From assembly GCF_004361735.1 (NCBI RefSeq), contig NZ_SNVV01000008.1:124001-188000 (forward strand): a stretch of 64,000 nt of DNA. Reading direction: 5' to 3'. Shown here piece by piece: positions 43,765-53,189 of this stretch (its first letter is position 1; every line of letters starts with the position of its first letter). Origin of the DNA: Azoarcus indigens. Lineage in GTDB: Bacteria > Pseudomonadota > Gammaproteobacteria > Burkholderiales > Rhodocyclaceae. A model generated the notes under the pieces. It was not told where the DNA came from. It saw only the letters and a program-made list of their open reading frames with translations, and did no database searches. The translations under genes and the position numbers were made by a program.

Positions 43765-44682
43765 ATGTCCACCGCCACCCTGAGCGCCGCCCCGCCGCTG
43801 TTCTCCTTCCTGCCGCCGGGCGCCGCCGGCCACTACCGGGTGGGCATGCCCCAGCTGGGCCTGAACGGTCTGTCCGAGAGCTGGCTGCTGGCCGAATGTG
43901 GCGACCGCCACTGGCAGCTGCTCGCCCAGGCCTGCGGCATGCCGGTGTCACAGCTGCGCGACGCACGCCACCGCCGCGTCTATCCCGCCTTCCGCTCGGT
44001 GCGCCTGCGCCATGCGGAACTGGATGCGGTGCTGGAGAACGACCAGCTGGAGATCGCCAGCAGCCTGGGCCGGGTAAGCCGCACCCAGTTCTACAGCAAG
44101 CATGTGGTCTCCAGCGCGCACGGCCTGCGCGCGGTGGTGGACATGCTGTCGGCATTCGTCGCCCGCGAGCGCGCCGGCGACAACACCTCCGCCGCCCGCA
44201 GCGCGGTCAGCGGTTTCGATGCCGTGCCGCCGCTGGAAGAAGGCGAACGCTTCGCCGCCCACAACCGCGCCTGGCTGCAGGCACGCCGCGAGGGCGACGC
44301 CGCGCGCAACGGCCGTCCGGCGCACAGCTATGCGCCGCAGGCCATCCGCCCCTGCCCTTCAGTGCATTTCAACGGCGCCGGCTTTCTCTACTTCGCCCGC
44401 TTCCACGAGTTGGTCGATCACGCCGAAGCCGCCTGGTTCGGCCCCTGGGCGGCGCGCTGCGTCACCACCGAACGCCACACCCTGTACCACGGCAACGCCG
44501 ATGTCGGCAGCACCCTGAGCCTGCAACTGTGCGAATTCGAGCGCCACGGCAGCCAACTAGACCACCACGCCCAGATCGTGCGCAGCGACGACCACCGGGT
44601 GATCGCCGACGTCACCACCCGCCGCCGCCTGCGCCAGCCGGGAGCGGACTTCCTCGAAACCCTGTTCGAGAAGGCCGGCTGA
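43765..44682 (+). CDS. LnmK/Pnap_2097-like biosynthetic protein
   Basis: 305 residues. The segment YRVGMPQLGLNGLSESWLLAECGDRHWQLLAQACG recalls LnmK, the bifunctional acyltransferase/decarboxylase of leinamycin polyketide synthesis, and the Pnap_2097 family seen in extended Nit1-type clusters. A double hot-dog fold is expected. A second hot-dog-like half is FNGAGFLYFARFHELVDHAEAAWFG through TTERHTLYHGNADVGSTL. It follows the flavoprotein gene by 148 bp in the same direction. It would supply or condense an acyl group; no acyl carrier protein gene is visible in the window. Assignment is from remembered motifs. Confidence 0.7.
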   Translation: MSTATLSAAPPLFSFLPPGAAGHYRVGMPQLGLNGLSESWLLAECGDRHWQLLAQACGMPVSQLRDARHRRVYPAFRSVRLRHAELDAVLENDQLEIASSLGRVSRTQFYSKHVVSSAHGLRAVVDMLSAFVARERAGDNTSAARSAVSGFDAVPPLEEGERFAAHNRAWLQARREGDAARNGRPAHSYAPQAIRPCPSVHFNGAGFLYFARFHELVDHAEAAWFGPWAARCVTTERHTLYHGNADVGSTLSLQLCEFERHGSQLDHHAQIVRSDDHRVIADVTTRRRLRQPGADFLETLFEKAG

Positions 44683-44710
44683 GCACGCCGGCAGGCGGCA
44701 GCCAGCCGGA

Positions 44711-45970
44711 TCAGGCCCGCGCCGGGGCTGCCGCTGCCTGGCCCGCGCTGCGCGCCGCGCCCAGCGCCACCGCCACCGCGCCCGCCTGCAGCACCGCCAC
44801 GCCCGCCATCACCAGCGAGAAATGGGCGTGGTCCATCAAGGGGCCGAACACCAGCGGCGACAGCGCCATGCCGCCATCTATGCCGGAATACACCAGGCCG
44901 TAGATGCGGCCGTAGGCGCCGGAGCCGAAGCGTGACACCGCCGCCCGCCGCACCAGGATGTCGCGCGACGGCCCGGCGATGCCGGTGCAGAAGCCGATCG
45001 CCGCCAGCGCCGGCACCGCCGCCCAGGGCGGCAGCACGCCGGCGGCCAGGGTCACCGCGGTCAGCGCGGAAAAGCCGAGGAAGGCGGCCACCACCCGCTC
45101 GTGCGCCGCCACCCGCGCCGCCAGGAAACCGCCGCTGAACACCCCGGCCGCCGAAGCCAACAGGAACACGGTGATGCCGCTGGCCGCCACCGGCAGGCTG
45201 AGGTCGAACAGCGCCTGCAGCAGCGGCGTGCCGTAGTTCTGGAAAGCGCCGAAGCCCATGGTGGTGAAGAAGAAGAACAGGAAGCACAACCACACCGCCG
45301 GCACGCGGATGAAATCCAGCGAGCGCGCCTTCTCCGGCCGCGCGCGCGCGGCCACCCGCTCCGCTTCGTCCGCCAGCCAGCCGCGGGCGAGGAAGAGGCA
45401 GCCAACGCCGGCGAAGGCCACCAGCGCCGCCCCCACCGCCGCCGCCCGCCAGCCGGCCACGCTGGCGATGCCGACGATGAACACCGGCGCCAACGCCCAG
45501 CCGATGTTGCCGGACAGGCCGTGGGCGGAGAAGGCATGGCCAAGCCGCTTCTCCGACACCTTGCGATTGAGCAGGCTGAAATCCGCCGGATGGAACACCG
45601 CGTTGCCCACGCCCGCCACCGCCGCCGCCACCAGCAGGCCGCCCAGGCCCTGCGCCACCGAGATCAACAAGGCCGCCACGCCCAGGCAGGCCACGCCCCC
45701 GCTCAGCACCCGGTAGGCGCCGAAGCGGTCCACCGCGAAACCGGCCGCCGCCTGCCCGAAGGCTGACACCAGGAAGAAGGTGCTGGTGGCCAGGCCGACG
45801 CGGGTGAAGTCCAGGCCGAAGGCCGGAATCAGCCAGGGAAACAGCGCCGGCAGCACCAGCTGGAAGAAGTGGGAGGTGCCATGCACGAAGGCCACCACCG
45901 CGATCACGCCGAAATCGTGGCGCGCCGGCGCGGGTCCGGAAGGGGGAAGCGTAAGGATCTGGGTCGTCAT
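44711..45970 (-). CDS. MFS transporter, probable exporter
   Basis: 419 residues, 12 predicted helices. Typical MFS pieces are VAFVHGTSHFFQLVLPALFPWLIPAFGLDFTRVG and the mid-protein GIAGPSRDILVRRAA. It is closest by eye to the fosmidomycin-resistance/NNP-like group of drug or metabolite exporters. It is divergent from an AraC regulator 87 bp away and converges with the LnmK-like gene. It may export the Nit1-cluster product, but the opposite strand and separate regulator leave this open. Confidence 0.82.
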   Translation of the reverse strand: MTTQILTLPPSGPAPARHDFGVIAVVAFVHGTSHFFQLVLPALFPWLIPAFGLDFTRVGLATSTFFLVSAFGQAAAGFAVDRFGAYRVLSGGVACLGVAALLISVAQGLGGLLVAAAVAGVGNAVFHPADFSLLNRKVSEKRLGHAFSAHGLSGNIGWALAPVFIVGIASVAGWRAAAVGAALVAFAGVGCLFLARGWLADEAERVAARARPEKARSLDFIRVPAVWLCFLFFFFTTMGFGAFQNYGTPLLQALFDLSLPVAASGITVFLLASAAGVFSGGFLAARVAAHERVVAAFLGFSALTAVTLAAGVLPPWAAVPALAAIGFCTGIAGPSRDILVRRAAVSRFGSGAYGRIYGLVYSGIDGGMALSPLVFGPLMDHAHFSLVMAGVAVLQAGAVAVALGAARSAGQAAAAPARA

Positions 45971-46057
45971 GGAACTGCCGCAAGGAAGGGGTTTGCGGCA
46001 TCATAGACGGGCAGGAACTGGCAGGAGACAGCCAGTCAGACAATAACTATCGCAATC

Positions 46058-46840
46058 ATGCCACGCACCATCGTCGACCTCCCCGCCCGGCGTCCGCCCA
46101 CCGCGGCAGACCCCATCGCCGTCGCCATCCGCAAGCCGCCGCGCGACTCGGTGATTCCCTACCACGCCCATGCCTGGGGCCAGCTCGCCTTTCCGGTCAG
46201 CGGCGCGCTGTGCCTGGACGTGCCCGGCAGCCGCTGGCTGGTGCCGCCCTACCGCGCGGTATGGGTGCCGCCGGGCATCCCCCACGAGGTCCTGCTGCTG
46301 GGCAAGGTGGAGATGCACACGGTGCATGTGGCCGCCGAGCTGGCGCCGTTGCCGCCGGCGCAGTGCACGGTGATAGAGATCGGCCCGCTGGCGCGCGAGC
46401 TGATCAGCGCCCTGGCCGCCAGCCCGCCGCCCAGCGGCGAGCACCTGCGCCAGATCCAGGCCCTGCTGCTGACCGAGCTGGCCCACGCCCGCACGCTGGA
46501 CCTGCGCCTGCCGCAGCCGGCCGACCGCCGCCTGCGGGCACTGTGCGAAGCGCTGATGGACGATCCTGCAGACACCGCGCCGCTGGAGGAATGGGCGCAG
46601 CGGGTGGGCGCCAGCGCCCGCACCCTGGCGCGGCTGTTCCAGGCCGAGATGGGCATGTCCTTCGGCCTGTGGCGCCAGCAGGTGCGGCTGAACCGCGCCA
46701 CCGTGCTCGCCGCCCAGGGCCGGCCCTACGCCGAGATCGCCGCCGAGCTCGGCTATGCCAGCCCCAGCGCCTTCTCCGCCATGTTCCGCCGCGCCTACGG
46801 CATGTCGCCGCGGCGCTTCTTCGGCGGCCAGCCGGCCTGA
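46058..46840 (+). CDS. AraC-family regulator (cupin sensor)
   Basis: 260 residues. An N-terminal cupin (VIPYHAHAWGQLAFPVSGALCLDVPGSRWLVPPYRAVWVPPGIPHEV) is followed by two C-terminal helix-turn-helix motifs (ASARTLARLFQAEMGMSFGLWRQQVRL, GYASPSAFSAMFRRAYGMSPRRFF). This layout is common for regulators of a divergent MFS efflux gene, here 44711-45970. The target is inferred from position. Confidence 0.87.
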   Translation: MPRTIVDLPARRPPTAADPIAVAIRKPPRDSVIPYHAHAWGQLAFPVSGALCLDVPGSRWLVPPYRAVWVPPGIPHEVLLLGKVEMHTVHVAAELAPLPPAQCTVIEIGPLARELISALAASPPPSGEHLRQIQALLLTELAHARTLDLRLPQPADRRLRALCEALMDDPADTAPLEEWAQRVGASARTLARLFQAEMGMSFGLWRQQVRLNRATVLAAQGRPYAEIAAELGYASPSAFSAMFRRAYGMSPRRFFGGQPA

Positions 46841-46868
46841 GGGCAGCGGGGCCGGCCGCTCCGGGAAC

Positions 46869-48488
46869 TCAGGCCGCCTGCACCGGCTTGCCGAGCAGGG
46901 CCTGCGCCACCGCCTCCGCCACCCGTATGCCGTCCACCCCGGCGGAGAGGATGCCGCCGGCGTAGCCCGCGCCCTCGCCCGCCGGGAACAGGCCCTTCAC
47001 GTTCAGGCTCTGGCAGTCGGCGCCACGGGTGATGCGCAGCGGCGAGGAGGTGCGTGTTTCCACGCCGGTGAGCACCGCGTCGTGCATGGCGAAGCCCTTG
47101 ATCTGGCGGTCGAAGGCGGGGAAGGCCTCGCGCATGGCGTCGATGGCGTAGCCCGGCAGCGCGGTGGCCAGGCTGCCCAGGCGCACGCCCGGCTTGTAGG
47201 AGGGCTCCACGCTGCCCAGCTGCTGCGACGGCCGGCCGGCGACGAAGTCGCCCACCAGCTGGCCAGGCGCCAGGTAGTCGCCGCCGCCCAGCTCATAGGC
47301 GTGGGATTCCAGCTCCCGCTGCAGCGCGATGCCGGCCAGCGGGCCGCTGCCGGGGTAATCCTCCGGCGTGATGCCGACGACGATGCCGGCATTGGCGTTG
47401 CGTTCGTTGCGCGAATACTGGCTCATGCCGTTGGTGACCACCCGGTTGGGCTCGGAGGTGGCCGCCACCACGGTGCCGCCGGGGCACATGCAGAAGCTGT
47501 ACACCGAGCGGCCATTCTTGGCGTGGTGCACCAGCTTGTAGTCCGCCGCGCCCAGCAACTCATGGCCGGCGTGGCGGCCAAAGCGGGCCTTGTCGATCAG
47601 CGATTGCGGATGCTCCACCCGGAAGCCGACCGAGAAGGGCTTGGCCTCCATGAACACGCCACGGGCGTGCAGCATCTCGAAGGTGTCGCGGGCGCTGTGG
47701 CCCAGCGCCAGCACCACATGGTCGCAGCGCAGCTCGCCGCCGTCGGCCAGGGTCAGGCCACGCACATGGCCGTTCTCGATCAGCAGGTCGGTCACCCGCT
47801 GCTGGAAGCGGATCTCGCCGCCCAGGGCGATGATTTCGGCGCGCATCTGCTCCACCATGCCCACCAGGCGGAAAGTGCCGATGTGCGGCTTGCTGATGTA
47901 GAGGATCTCCTCCGGCGCGCCGGCCTTCACGAACTCGGTGAGCACCTTGCGGCCGTAGTGCTTCGGGTCCTTGATCTGGCTGTAGAGCTTGCCGTCGGAG
48001 AAGGTGCCGGCGCCGCCCTCGCCGAACTGCACATTGGATTCCGGGTTCAGCGTGTTCTTGCGCCACAGGCCCCAGGTGTCCTGGGTGCGCTCGCGCACCG
48101 CCTTGCCACGCTCCAGCACGATGGGGCGGAAGCCCATCTGCGCCAGCACCAGCGCAGCGAAGATGCCACAGGGACCGAAGCCGACTACCACCGGCCGGTT
48201 GGTGAAGCCTTCCGGCGCCCGGCCGACGAAGTGGTAGCCGGTGTCCGGCGTCGGTCCGATGTCGCGCTCGCCGGCATGGCGAGCGAGCAGCCCCGCCTCG
48301 TCGCGCACCGTCACATCCACCGTGTAGATCAGCGAGGGCGCGTCCTTCTTGCGCACGTCGTAGCTGCGCTTGAACACCAGGAAATCCTGCACGTCGCCGG
48401 GAGCCACGCCGAGGCGGCGGGCAATCGCCGCCGGCAAGGCCTCGGCCGGGTGGTCCAGGGGCAGCCTGAGTTCGGTAATACGCAGCAT
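46869..48488 (-). CDS. COG2509-type FAD-dependent dehydrogenase
   Basis: 539 residues. The N-terminal region MLRITELRLPLDHPAEALPAAIARRLGV through FLVFKRSYDVRKKDAPSLIYTVDV is typical of this uncharacterised family. The FAD motif follows (VVVGFGPCGIFAALVLAQMGFRPIVLERG, about 115-143), with the mark NPESNVQFGEGGAGTFSDGKLYS. The C-terminus is NVKGLFPAGEGAGYAGGILSAGVDGI. It probably oxidises or reduces a small molecule with FAD; substrate unknown. The start at 48488 is chosen over an upstream extension that lacks coding character. It converges with the AraC gene. Confidence 0.87.
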   Translation of the reverse strand: MLRITELRLPLDHPAEALPAAIARRLGVAPGDVQDFLVFKRSYDVRKKDAPSLIYTVDVTVRDEAGLLARHAGERDIGPTPDTGYHFVGRAPEGFTNRPVVVGFGPCGIFAALVLAQMGFRPIVLERGKAVRERTQDTWGLWRKNTLNPESNVQFGEGGAGTFSDGKLYSQIKDPKHYGRKVLTEFVKAGAPEEILYISKPHIGTFRLVGMVEQMRAEIIALGGEIRFQQRVTDLLIENGHVRGLTLADGGELRCDHVVLALGHSARDTFEMLHARGVFMEAKPFSVGFRVEHPQSLIDKARFGRHAGHELLGAADYKLVHHAKNGRSVYSFCMCPGGTVVAATSEPNRVVTNGMSQYSRNERNANAGIVVGITPEDYPGSGPLAGIALQRELESHAYELGGGDYLAPGQLVGDFVAGRPSQQLGSVEPSYKPGVRLGSLATALPGYAIDAMREAFPAFDRQIKGFAMHDAVLTGVETRTSSPLRITRGADCQSLNVKGLFPAGEGAGYAGGILSAGVDGIRVAEAVAQALLGKPVQAA

Positions 48489-48676
48489 GGGGAAAACGTC
48501 CGGAAGAAACGGGAAACGGAGAAAATCGGCCAGCGCCGCGGGGAAAACCGGCGGGCGACGGAGGGCGGATTTTACGCGATCCGGCCGGCGCACCGGCAGC
48601 CGCCGGTTAGAATGCCGCCCTCCCGGCGCCGCCCTGCCCGCGCTGCAAGCACCGCCTCATCCAAGGAATCCCGCCG

Positions 48677-49708
48677 ATGCCGGACCAGCCCCGCACCGCC
48701 ACCCTGCCCGACCGGCTCGCCGCCGCCCTCGCCGCCCGCCAGCCGCTGCTGACGCAGTTGCATGCGGAGGAGACCACCGCCTACCGCCTGTTCCACGGCA
48801 GCGTGGAAGGCGTGCCCGGCCTCACGGTGGACCGCTATGGCGAGCTGCTGCTGGTGCAGAGCTTCCACAGCCCGCTGGCGGCCGGCGCCCTGGCCCAACT
48901 GCAAGCCTGGTACGCCGACGCCCTGCCCGGCCTGCTGCCGGTCTACAACGACCGCAGCGGCGCCAATTCCCGCATCGGCAACCCGCTGGAAGGCGAGGCC
49001 CTGGCCGCCGCCGAGGCGCCGCGCGAGGCCACCGAGCTGGGCGTGCGCTACCGCATCCGCGCCCGCCACGCCGGCCAGGACCCCTGGCTGTTCCTGGACC
49101 TGCGCGCCGCCCGCCGGCGCCTCATGCAGGAAGCCGCCGGCAAGTCCCTGCTCAACCTCTTCGCCTACACCTGCGGCGTCGGCATTGCCGCCGCCAAGGC
49201 CGGCGCGGCGCATGTGGTGAATGTGGACTTCGCCGAATCCAGCCTGGAAGTCGGCCGCGAGAACGCCCGCCTCAACGCGCTGCCGATCCGGCCGCGCTTC
49301 GTGAAGAGCGACGCCTTCCCCGCCATGCGCCAGCTCGCCGGCATCGGCCAGCCGGAGCGGGTGCGCGGCAAGCGCATGCCGCCCTTCCCCAGGCTGGAGC
49401 AGCGCCAGTTCGACTGCGTCTTCCTCGATCCTCCGCGCTACGCCAAGAGCCCCTTCGGCGTGGTGGACCTGGTGAACGACTATTCCGCGCTGTTCAAGCC
49501 AGCGTTGCTGTGCACCGCCGAGGGCGGCACCCTGGTGTGCTGCAACAACGTCGCCCAGGTGGAGCGGGACCCCTGGCTGGACCAGTTGCTGCGCAGCGCC
49601 CGCAAGGCCGGGCGGGAAGTGCGGGAGGTGGAATGGATAGCGCCGGAAGCGGACTTCCCGTCACCCGACGGCCAGCCGCCGTTGAAGACGGTGCTGCTGC
49701 GGGTGTGA
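48677..49708 (+). CDS. RlmI-like rRNA methyltransferase
   Basis: 343-residue SAM methyltransferase. The SAM-binding region is LLNLFAYTCGVGIAAAKAGAAHVVNVDFAESSLEVGRENARLN and the catalytic motif is FLDPPRYAKSPFG. It resembles RlmI/RlmK, which make m5C or m7G in 23S rRNA, but is shorter than RlmI and begins without an obvious PUA domain. The target nucleotide is therefore uncertain. The start follows AAGGAATCCCGCCG. Confidence 0.83.
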   Translation: MPDQPRTATLPDRLAAALAARQPLLTQLHAEETTAYRLFHGSVEGVPGLTVDRYGELLLVQSFHSPLAAGALAQLQAWYADALPGLLPVYNDRSGANSRIGNPLEGEALAAAEAPREATELGVRYRIRARHAGQDPWLFLDLRAARRRLMQEAAGKSLLNLFAYTCGVGIAAAKAGAAHVVNVDFAESSLEVGRENARLNALPIRPRFVKSDAFPAMRQLAGIGQPERVRGKRMPPFPRLEQRQFDCVFLDPPRYAKSPFGVVDLVNDYSALFKPALLCTAEGGTLVCCNNVAQVERDPWLDQLLRSARKAGREVREVEWIAPEADFPSPDGQPPLKTVLLRV

Positions 49709-50036
49709 GACGGTTTTCTCCTGGCTGGGGAGGGGTACCCGCCAGAGCCGCTTGAGGCCGCGCCAGCAGCGCCTGCGCATGTTTTCAGGCCACAGCCCCC
49801 TCTCCCCGGCGCCCTCCCACCAGGGAAAAGGGAGCCCCCCCCGCAGCCCCAAGACATTGCATGAACTCCCCGCCGGGCGAATGGCACTGAAGACAGTGCA
49901 ACTGCGGGCTTGAGATTGTTCTACCCCCTCGCCCTCGCGGGGGAGCGCCCGCCAGGGCGCCCAGGGGTTCCAGGCTTCTGCCCCTTCCCCAGCCCGGCGC
50001 CGCTTGCTCAGCGGCCCTGCTTGACCCGGCACCGAC
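49709..50036. repeat. Gap with degenerate composite repeat copies
   Basis: 328 bp without a gene between convergent reading frames. It contains two degenerate relatives of the GC-rich repeat: CCCTCTCCC/GGGAAAAGGGAG near 49799-49832, and CCCTCGCCCTCGCGGGGGAG plus CGCCCGCCAGGGCGCC near 49925-49962. No promoter or RNA was recognised. Confidence 0.5.
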
Positions 50037-50504
50037 TCAGGCCGCCGGGTAATACCTCACCACCAGTTCGAACGCCGCGGCCGGTTTGTCGCTGCCCTCG
50101 CGCTCCACCGTCACCTCCCAGCGCGCCTGCATGCCTTCACCGCGCGGCTCCAGCGCCTGCAGGCCGATCACGGCGCGGATGCGGCTGCCTTGCGGCACCG
50201 GCGACACGAAGCGCACCTTGTCCAGGCCGTAGATCACCGCCATGCCGGTCTGCTCCACCGCCACCACGTCCAGCATGGAAGCAGCCGCTGCCGAGATCAC
50301 CAGGAAGCCGTGGGCGATGGTGCCGCCGAAGGGCGACTCCTTCTCCGCACGAGCGGTATCCACATGGATCCACTGGTGGTCGCCGGTGGTCTCGGCGAAG
50401 CCGTCTATGCGCGGCTGGTCCATCACGATCCAGGCGCCGGTGGCCACCTTGCGGCCCACGGCCGCCTCCAGCGCCGCCGGGCTGGCGAAACGCACGCTCT
50501 CCAT
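50037..50504 (-). CDS. MaoC-family enoyl-CoA hydratase
   Basis: 155-residue single hot-dog protein with the hydratase-2 motif: FAETTGDHQWIHVDTARA (Asp42, His47) and FGGTIAHGFLVIS. It hydrates trans-2-enoyl-CoA to R-3-hydroxyacyl-CoA, as in PHA supply or fatty acid turnover. The start follows AGAGGAGCAGCAA. No other beta-oxidation gene is adjacent, so the pathway is open. Confidence 0.87.
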   Translation of the reverse strand: MESVRFASPAALEAAVGRKVATGAWIVMDQPRIDGFAETTGDHQWIHVDTARAEKESPFGGTIAHGFLVISAAAASMLDVVAVEQTGMAVIYGLDKVRFVSPVPQGSRIRAVIGLQALEPRGEGMQARWEVTVEREGSDKPAAAFELVVRYYPAA

Positions 50505-50891
50505 TTGCTGCTCCTCTCCGTTCTTTCAGCTCCGCGCCGCAGTCTAGGGCAAGGTGCCAGGCGCAGCGCCACTACCGGCCGACGGAGCCCACCACACTAT
50601 CCCATTGACATTACGCGAAAAACGCGAATTCCTGAGAGAGGAAAGAGGCCAGGAAAGCAGGCTGCGGAAGCCATCCTCACGAGCTATATAGCTGTTTAAA
50701 AAATTGATTTTTCCCAACCCCGAAATGGGCATGTCGTATTTCACAAGTCATCAAAAATATTACTAAGGTTAAATCTGCTACAAACGATAAAAACGCTATG
50801 CTGCGTTCAGGCAGCCACTCCGGACGAGCGTCCGGGCGCTGCATGCCCAGACAACGTTTGATCAGCCCCTCAGGCCCAGGAGACACACATC
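50505..50891 (+). other. Upstream region of MCP gene
   Basis: 387 bp with no gene. The MCP-proximal half is AT-rich, in contrast to its surroundings, and contains a sigma-28-like promoter (50764-50790). A short hairpin CCGGACGAGCGTCCGG (about 50820-50835) lies in the leader. AGGAGA lies just before the MCP start. Confidence 0.6.
50764..50790 (+). promoter_or_regulatory. Sigma-28 (FliA) promoter of MCP-CheW genes
   Basis: TAAGGTTA, 11 bp, then AACGATAA, against consensus TAAAGTTT-N11-GCCGATAA. The spacing is exact and most key bases match. It lies about 100 bp upstream of a chemotaxis receptor gene, the expected class of target. Confidence 0.75.
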
Positions 50892-52502
50892 ATGACCGTC
50901 AGCAAGAAGATGACCCTGCTGATCCTTTCTGCCGTCCTCGGCATCGTCCTGCTTTCGGGACTCGGCATTTATCAGACCAAGCGGGTCTATACCGCCGCCA
51001 ACTACGCCAACGTCAACACCGTGCCCAGCCTGCTGGCCCTCGACGAGATCTCCGACGCCCTGGCCATCCTGCGCGCCCAGGTGTGGCAGCAGATGACGCT
51101 GACCGACGCCGCGCAGATCGCCAGCGGGGAAGAACGCATAGCGGCCACCCGCCAGAGGATGAACGCTGCGCTGTCCCACTACGAGGCCCTGGTCACCGAC
51201 GACAAGGACAAGGCCCTGCTCGCCGCCGACCACGCGACGCTGGCCAACTACGAGGCGCTGGCCGACAAGATGCTGCCGCTGATGCGGGCCAACCGCGCGC
51301 TGGAAGCGCGCGACCTGGTGTTCGCCAACCAGCATGTGATTGCCGCCGTATGGGATGCAGTGGAAGCCCACCGCCGCTACAACGCCGAGCTCGGCCAACG
51401 CGCCGCGGAGGAGGCCGCCAGCGTGCAGAACAGCGCGACGGTGCTGTCCATCAGCATCAGCCTGCTGACGCTGGCGGTGGTGACCGCGATCGGCGTCTTC
51501 ATCACCCGCAACCTGCTGCGCCAGCTGGGTGGCGAACCGGCCTACGCCGCCGAGGTCGTGAGCCGCGTGGCCGGCGGCGACCTGACGGTACAGGTGCGCA
51601 CCCGCCCGGGTGACGACTCCAGCATGCTGGCGGCCATCGGCCAGATGATCGACAAGCTGTCCGGCATCATCGCCGAGATCCGCAGCTCCGCCGAAGCCCT
51701 GTCCAGCGCCTCCGAGCAGGTGAGCGCGACCGCGCAGAGCCTGTCCCAGGCCTCCAGCGAGCAGGCCGCCGGCGTGGAGGAAACCTCCGCCTCGATGGAG
51801 CAGATGTCCGCCTCCGTCACCCAGAACACCGAAAACGCCAAGCTCACCGACACCATGGCAACCAAGGCCGCGCGCGAGGCGGTGGAAGGCGGCGAGGCGG
51901 TGAAGTCCACCGTGACGGCGATGAAGAGCATCGCCGACAAGATCGGCATCATCGACGACATTGCCTACCAGACCAATCTGCTGGCGCTGAATGCCGCCAT
52001 CGAAGCCGCCCGCGCCGGCGAACACGGCAAGGGCTTCGCGGTGGTGGCCGCCGAGGTGCGCAAGCTGGCCGAGCGCAGCCAGGTAGCGGCGCAGGAGATC
52101 GGCCAGACCGCCAAGGACAGCGTGAATCTGGCCGAGCGCGCCGGCAACCTGTTCAACGAGATCGTGCCCAGCATCACCAAGACTTCCAGCCTGGTGCAGG
52201 AAATCAGTTCCGCCTCCGAGGAGCAGAGCGCCGGCGTCGCCCAGATCAACACCGCCATGGGCCAGCTCAGCCAGACCACCCAGCAGAACGCCTCGGCCTC
52301 CGAGGAACTGGCGGCGACGGCGGAAGAGATGAGCGGCCAGGCGGAGCAGTTGCAGCAGGTGATGCAGTTCTTCCGCGTGCAGCAGGCCGTCGCTGCCGCG
52401 CCGGTCGCAGCCCCGCGCCGCAGCCCGGCCGCCAAGGCCCGCTCCCGCCTGGCTCAGGACACCGGACTGGAGCACAACGACTTCGTCGCTTTCGAGGCCT
52501 GA
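50892..52502 (+). CDS. Methyl-accepting chemotaxis protein
   Basis: 536 residues. The first membrane helix is [21 protein letters not shown], followed by a periplasmic four-helix-bundle-type sensor (about 30-185). The second helix ([22 protein letters not shown]) precedes a HAMP domain. The signalling domain has the invariant hairpin [47 protein letters not shown]. No CheR-docking pentapeptide is seen at the C-terminus (HNDFVAFEA). It is cotranscribed with a CheW gene 3 bp downstream. The ligand cannot be predicted; aromatic acids are possible from the wider context. Confidence 0.93.
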   Translation: MTVSKKMTLLILSAVLGIVLLSGLGIYQTKRVYTAANYANVNTVPSLLALDEISDALAILRAQVWQQMTLTDAAQIASGEERIAATRQRMNAALSHYEALVTDDKDKALLAADHATLANYEALADKMLPLMRANRALEARDLVFANQHVIAAVWDAVEAHRRYNAELGQRAAEEAASVQNSATVLSISISLLTLAVVTAIGVFITRNLLRQLGGEPAYAAEVVSRVAGGDLTVQVRTRPGDDSSMLAAIGQMIDKLSGIIAEIRSSAEALSSASEQVSATAQSLSQASSEQAAGVEETSASMEQMSASVTQNTENAKLTDTMATKAAREAVEGGEAVKSTVTAMKSIADKIGIIDDIAYQTNLLALNAAIEAARAGEHGKGFAVVAAEVRKLAERSQVAAQEIGQTAKDSVNLAERAGNLFNEIVPSITKTSSLVQEISSASEEQSAGVAQINTAMGQLSQTTQQNASASEELAATAEEMSGQAEQLQQVMQFFRVQQAVAAAPVAAPRRSPAAKARSRLAQDTGLEHNDFVAFEA

Positions 52503-52505
52503 GCC

Positions 52506-53027
52506 ATGATGGAGATCAGCGTCAGACAGCAGCAGAACGAGGCCGCGCTGGCCATCAGCCAGCCGCCGCGCCAGTACCTCACCTTCACCCTGCGCGGCGA
52601 GATGTACGCGGTGGAAACGCTGAGCGTGAAGGAGATCATCGAATACGGCGCGCCCACGGTGGTGCCGATGATGCCGGCCAGCGTGCGCGGCGTGATCAAT
52701 CTGCGCGGCGCGGCGGTGCCGGTATTCGACCTCGGCATCCGCTTCGGCACCGGCCCCACCGACGCCCAGCGCCGCAGTTGCATCGTCATCGTCGAGAGCA
52801 GCGAGGGAGGAGGCGGCACCGGCAGCCCTGTGTTCGGCCTGATCGTGGATGCGGTGAACGCGGTGCTGGAGATCTCCACCGCCGACATCGAACCGCCTCC
52901 GGCCTTCGGCGCCCGCATCCGCAGCGACTTCATCGCCGGCATGGGCAAGGTGGATGGCCGCTTCGTCATCCTGCTGGAGATAGGCCAGGTGCTGACCGCC
53001 GACGAACTTGCCGCCATGGCCGGCTGA
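52506..53027 (+). CDS. cheW: CheW-type chemotaxis adaptor
   Basis: 173 residues with a CheW SH3-like fold: QYLTFTLRGEMYAVETLSVKEIIEYG, VRGVINLRGAAVPVFDLGIRFG and FGLIVDAVNAVLEI. It couples receptor to CheA. It starts 3 bp after the MCP stop, so this receptor-adaptor pair is expressed together, away from any visible che operon. The symbol is by family. Confidence 0.9.
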   Translation: MMEISVRQQQNEAALAISQPPRQYLTFTLRGEMYAVETLSVKEIIEYGAPTVVPMMPASVRGVINLRGAAVPVFDLGIRFGTGPTDAQRRSCIVIVESSEGGGGTGSPVFGLIVDAVNAVLEISTADIEPPPAFGARIRSDFIAGMGKVDGRFVILLEIGQVLTADELAAMAG

Positions 53028-53189
53028 AACACCGTCCGATCAAGCTTGCCCCGGGGCCGGCGCGAGTCCCACCGGTTGCGCCCGGCGCCAACCGGCTCGC
53101 CGCCGGCCTCTTCTTTTTCTGCCGCGTCCATCCGCGCGCGAAACGCGGATCAGCCGGCACCGTTCAGGCCGCTGCGGCCCCCCGCTCTT

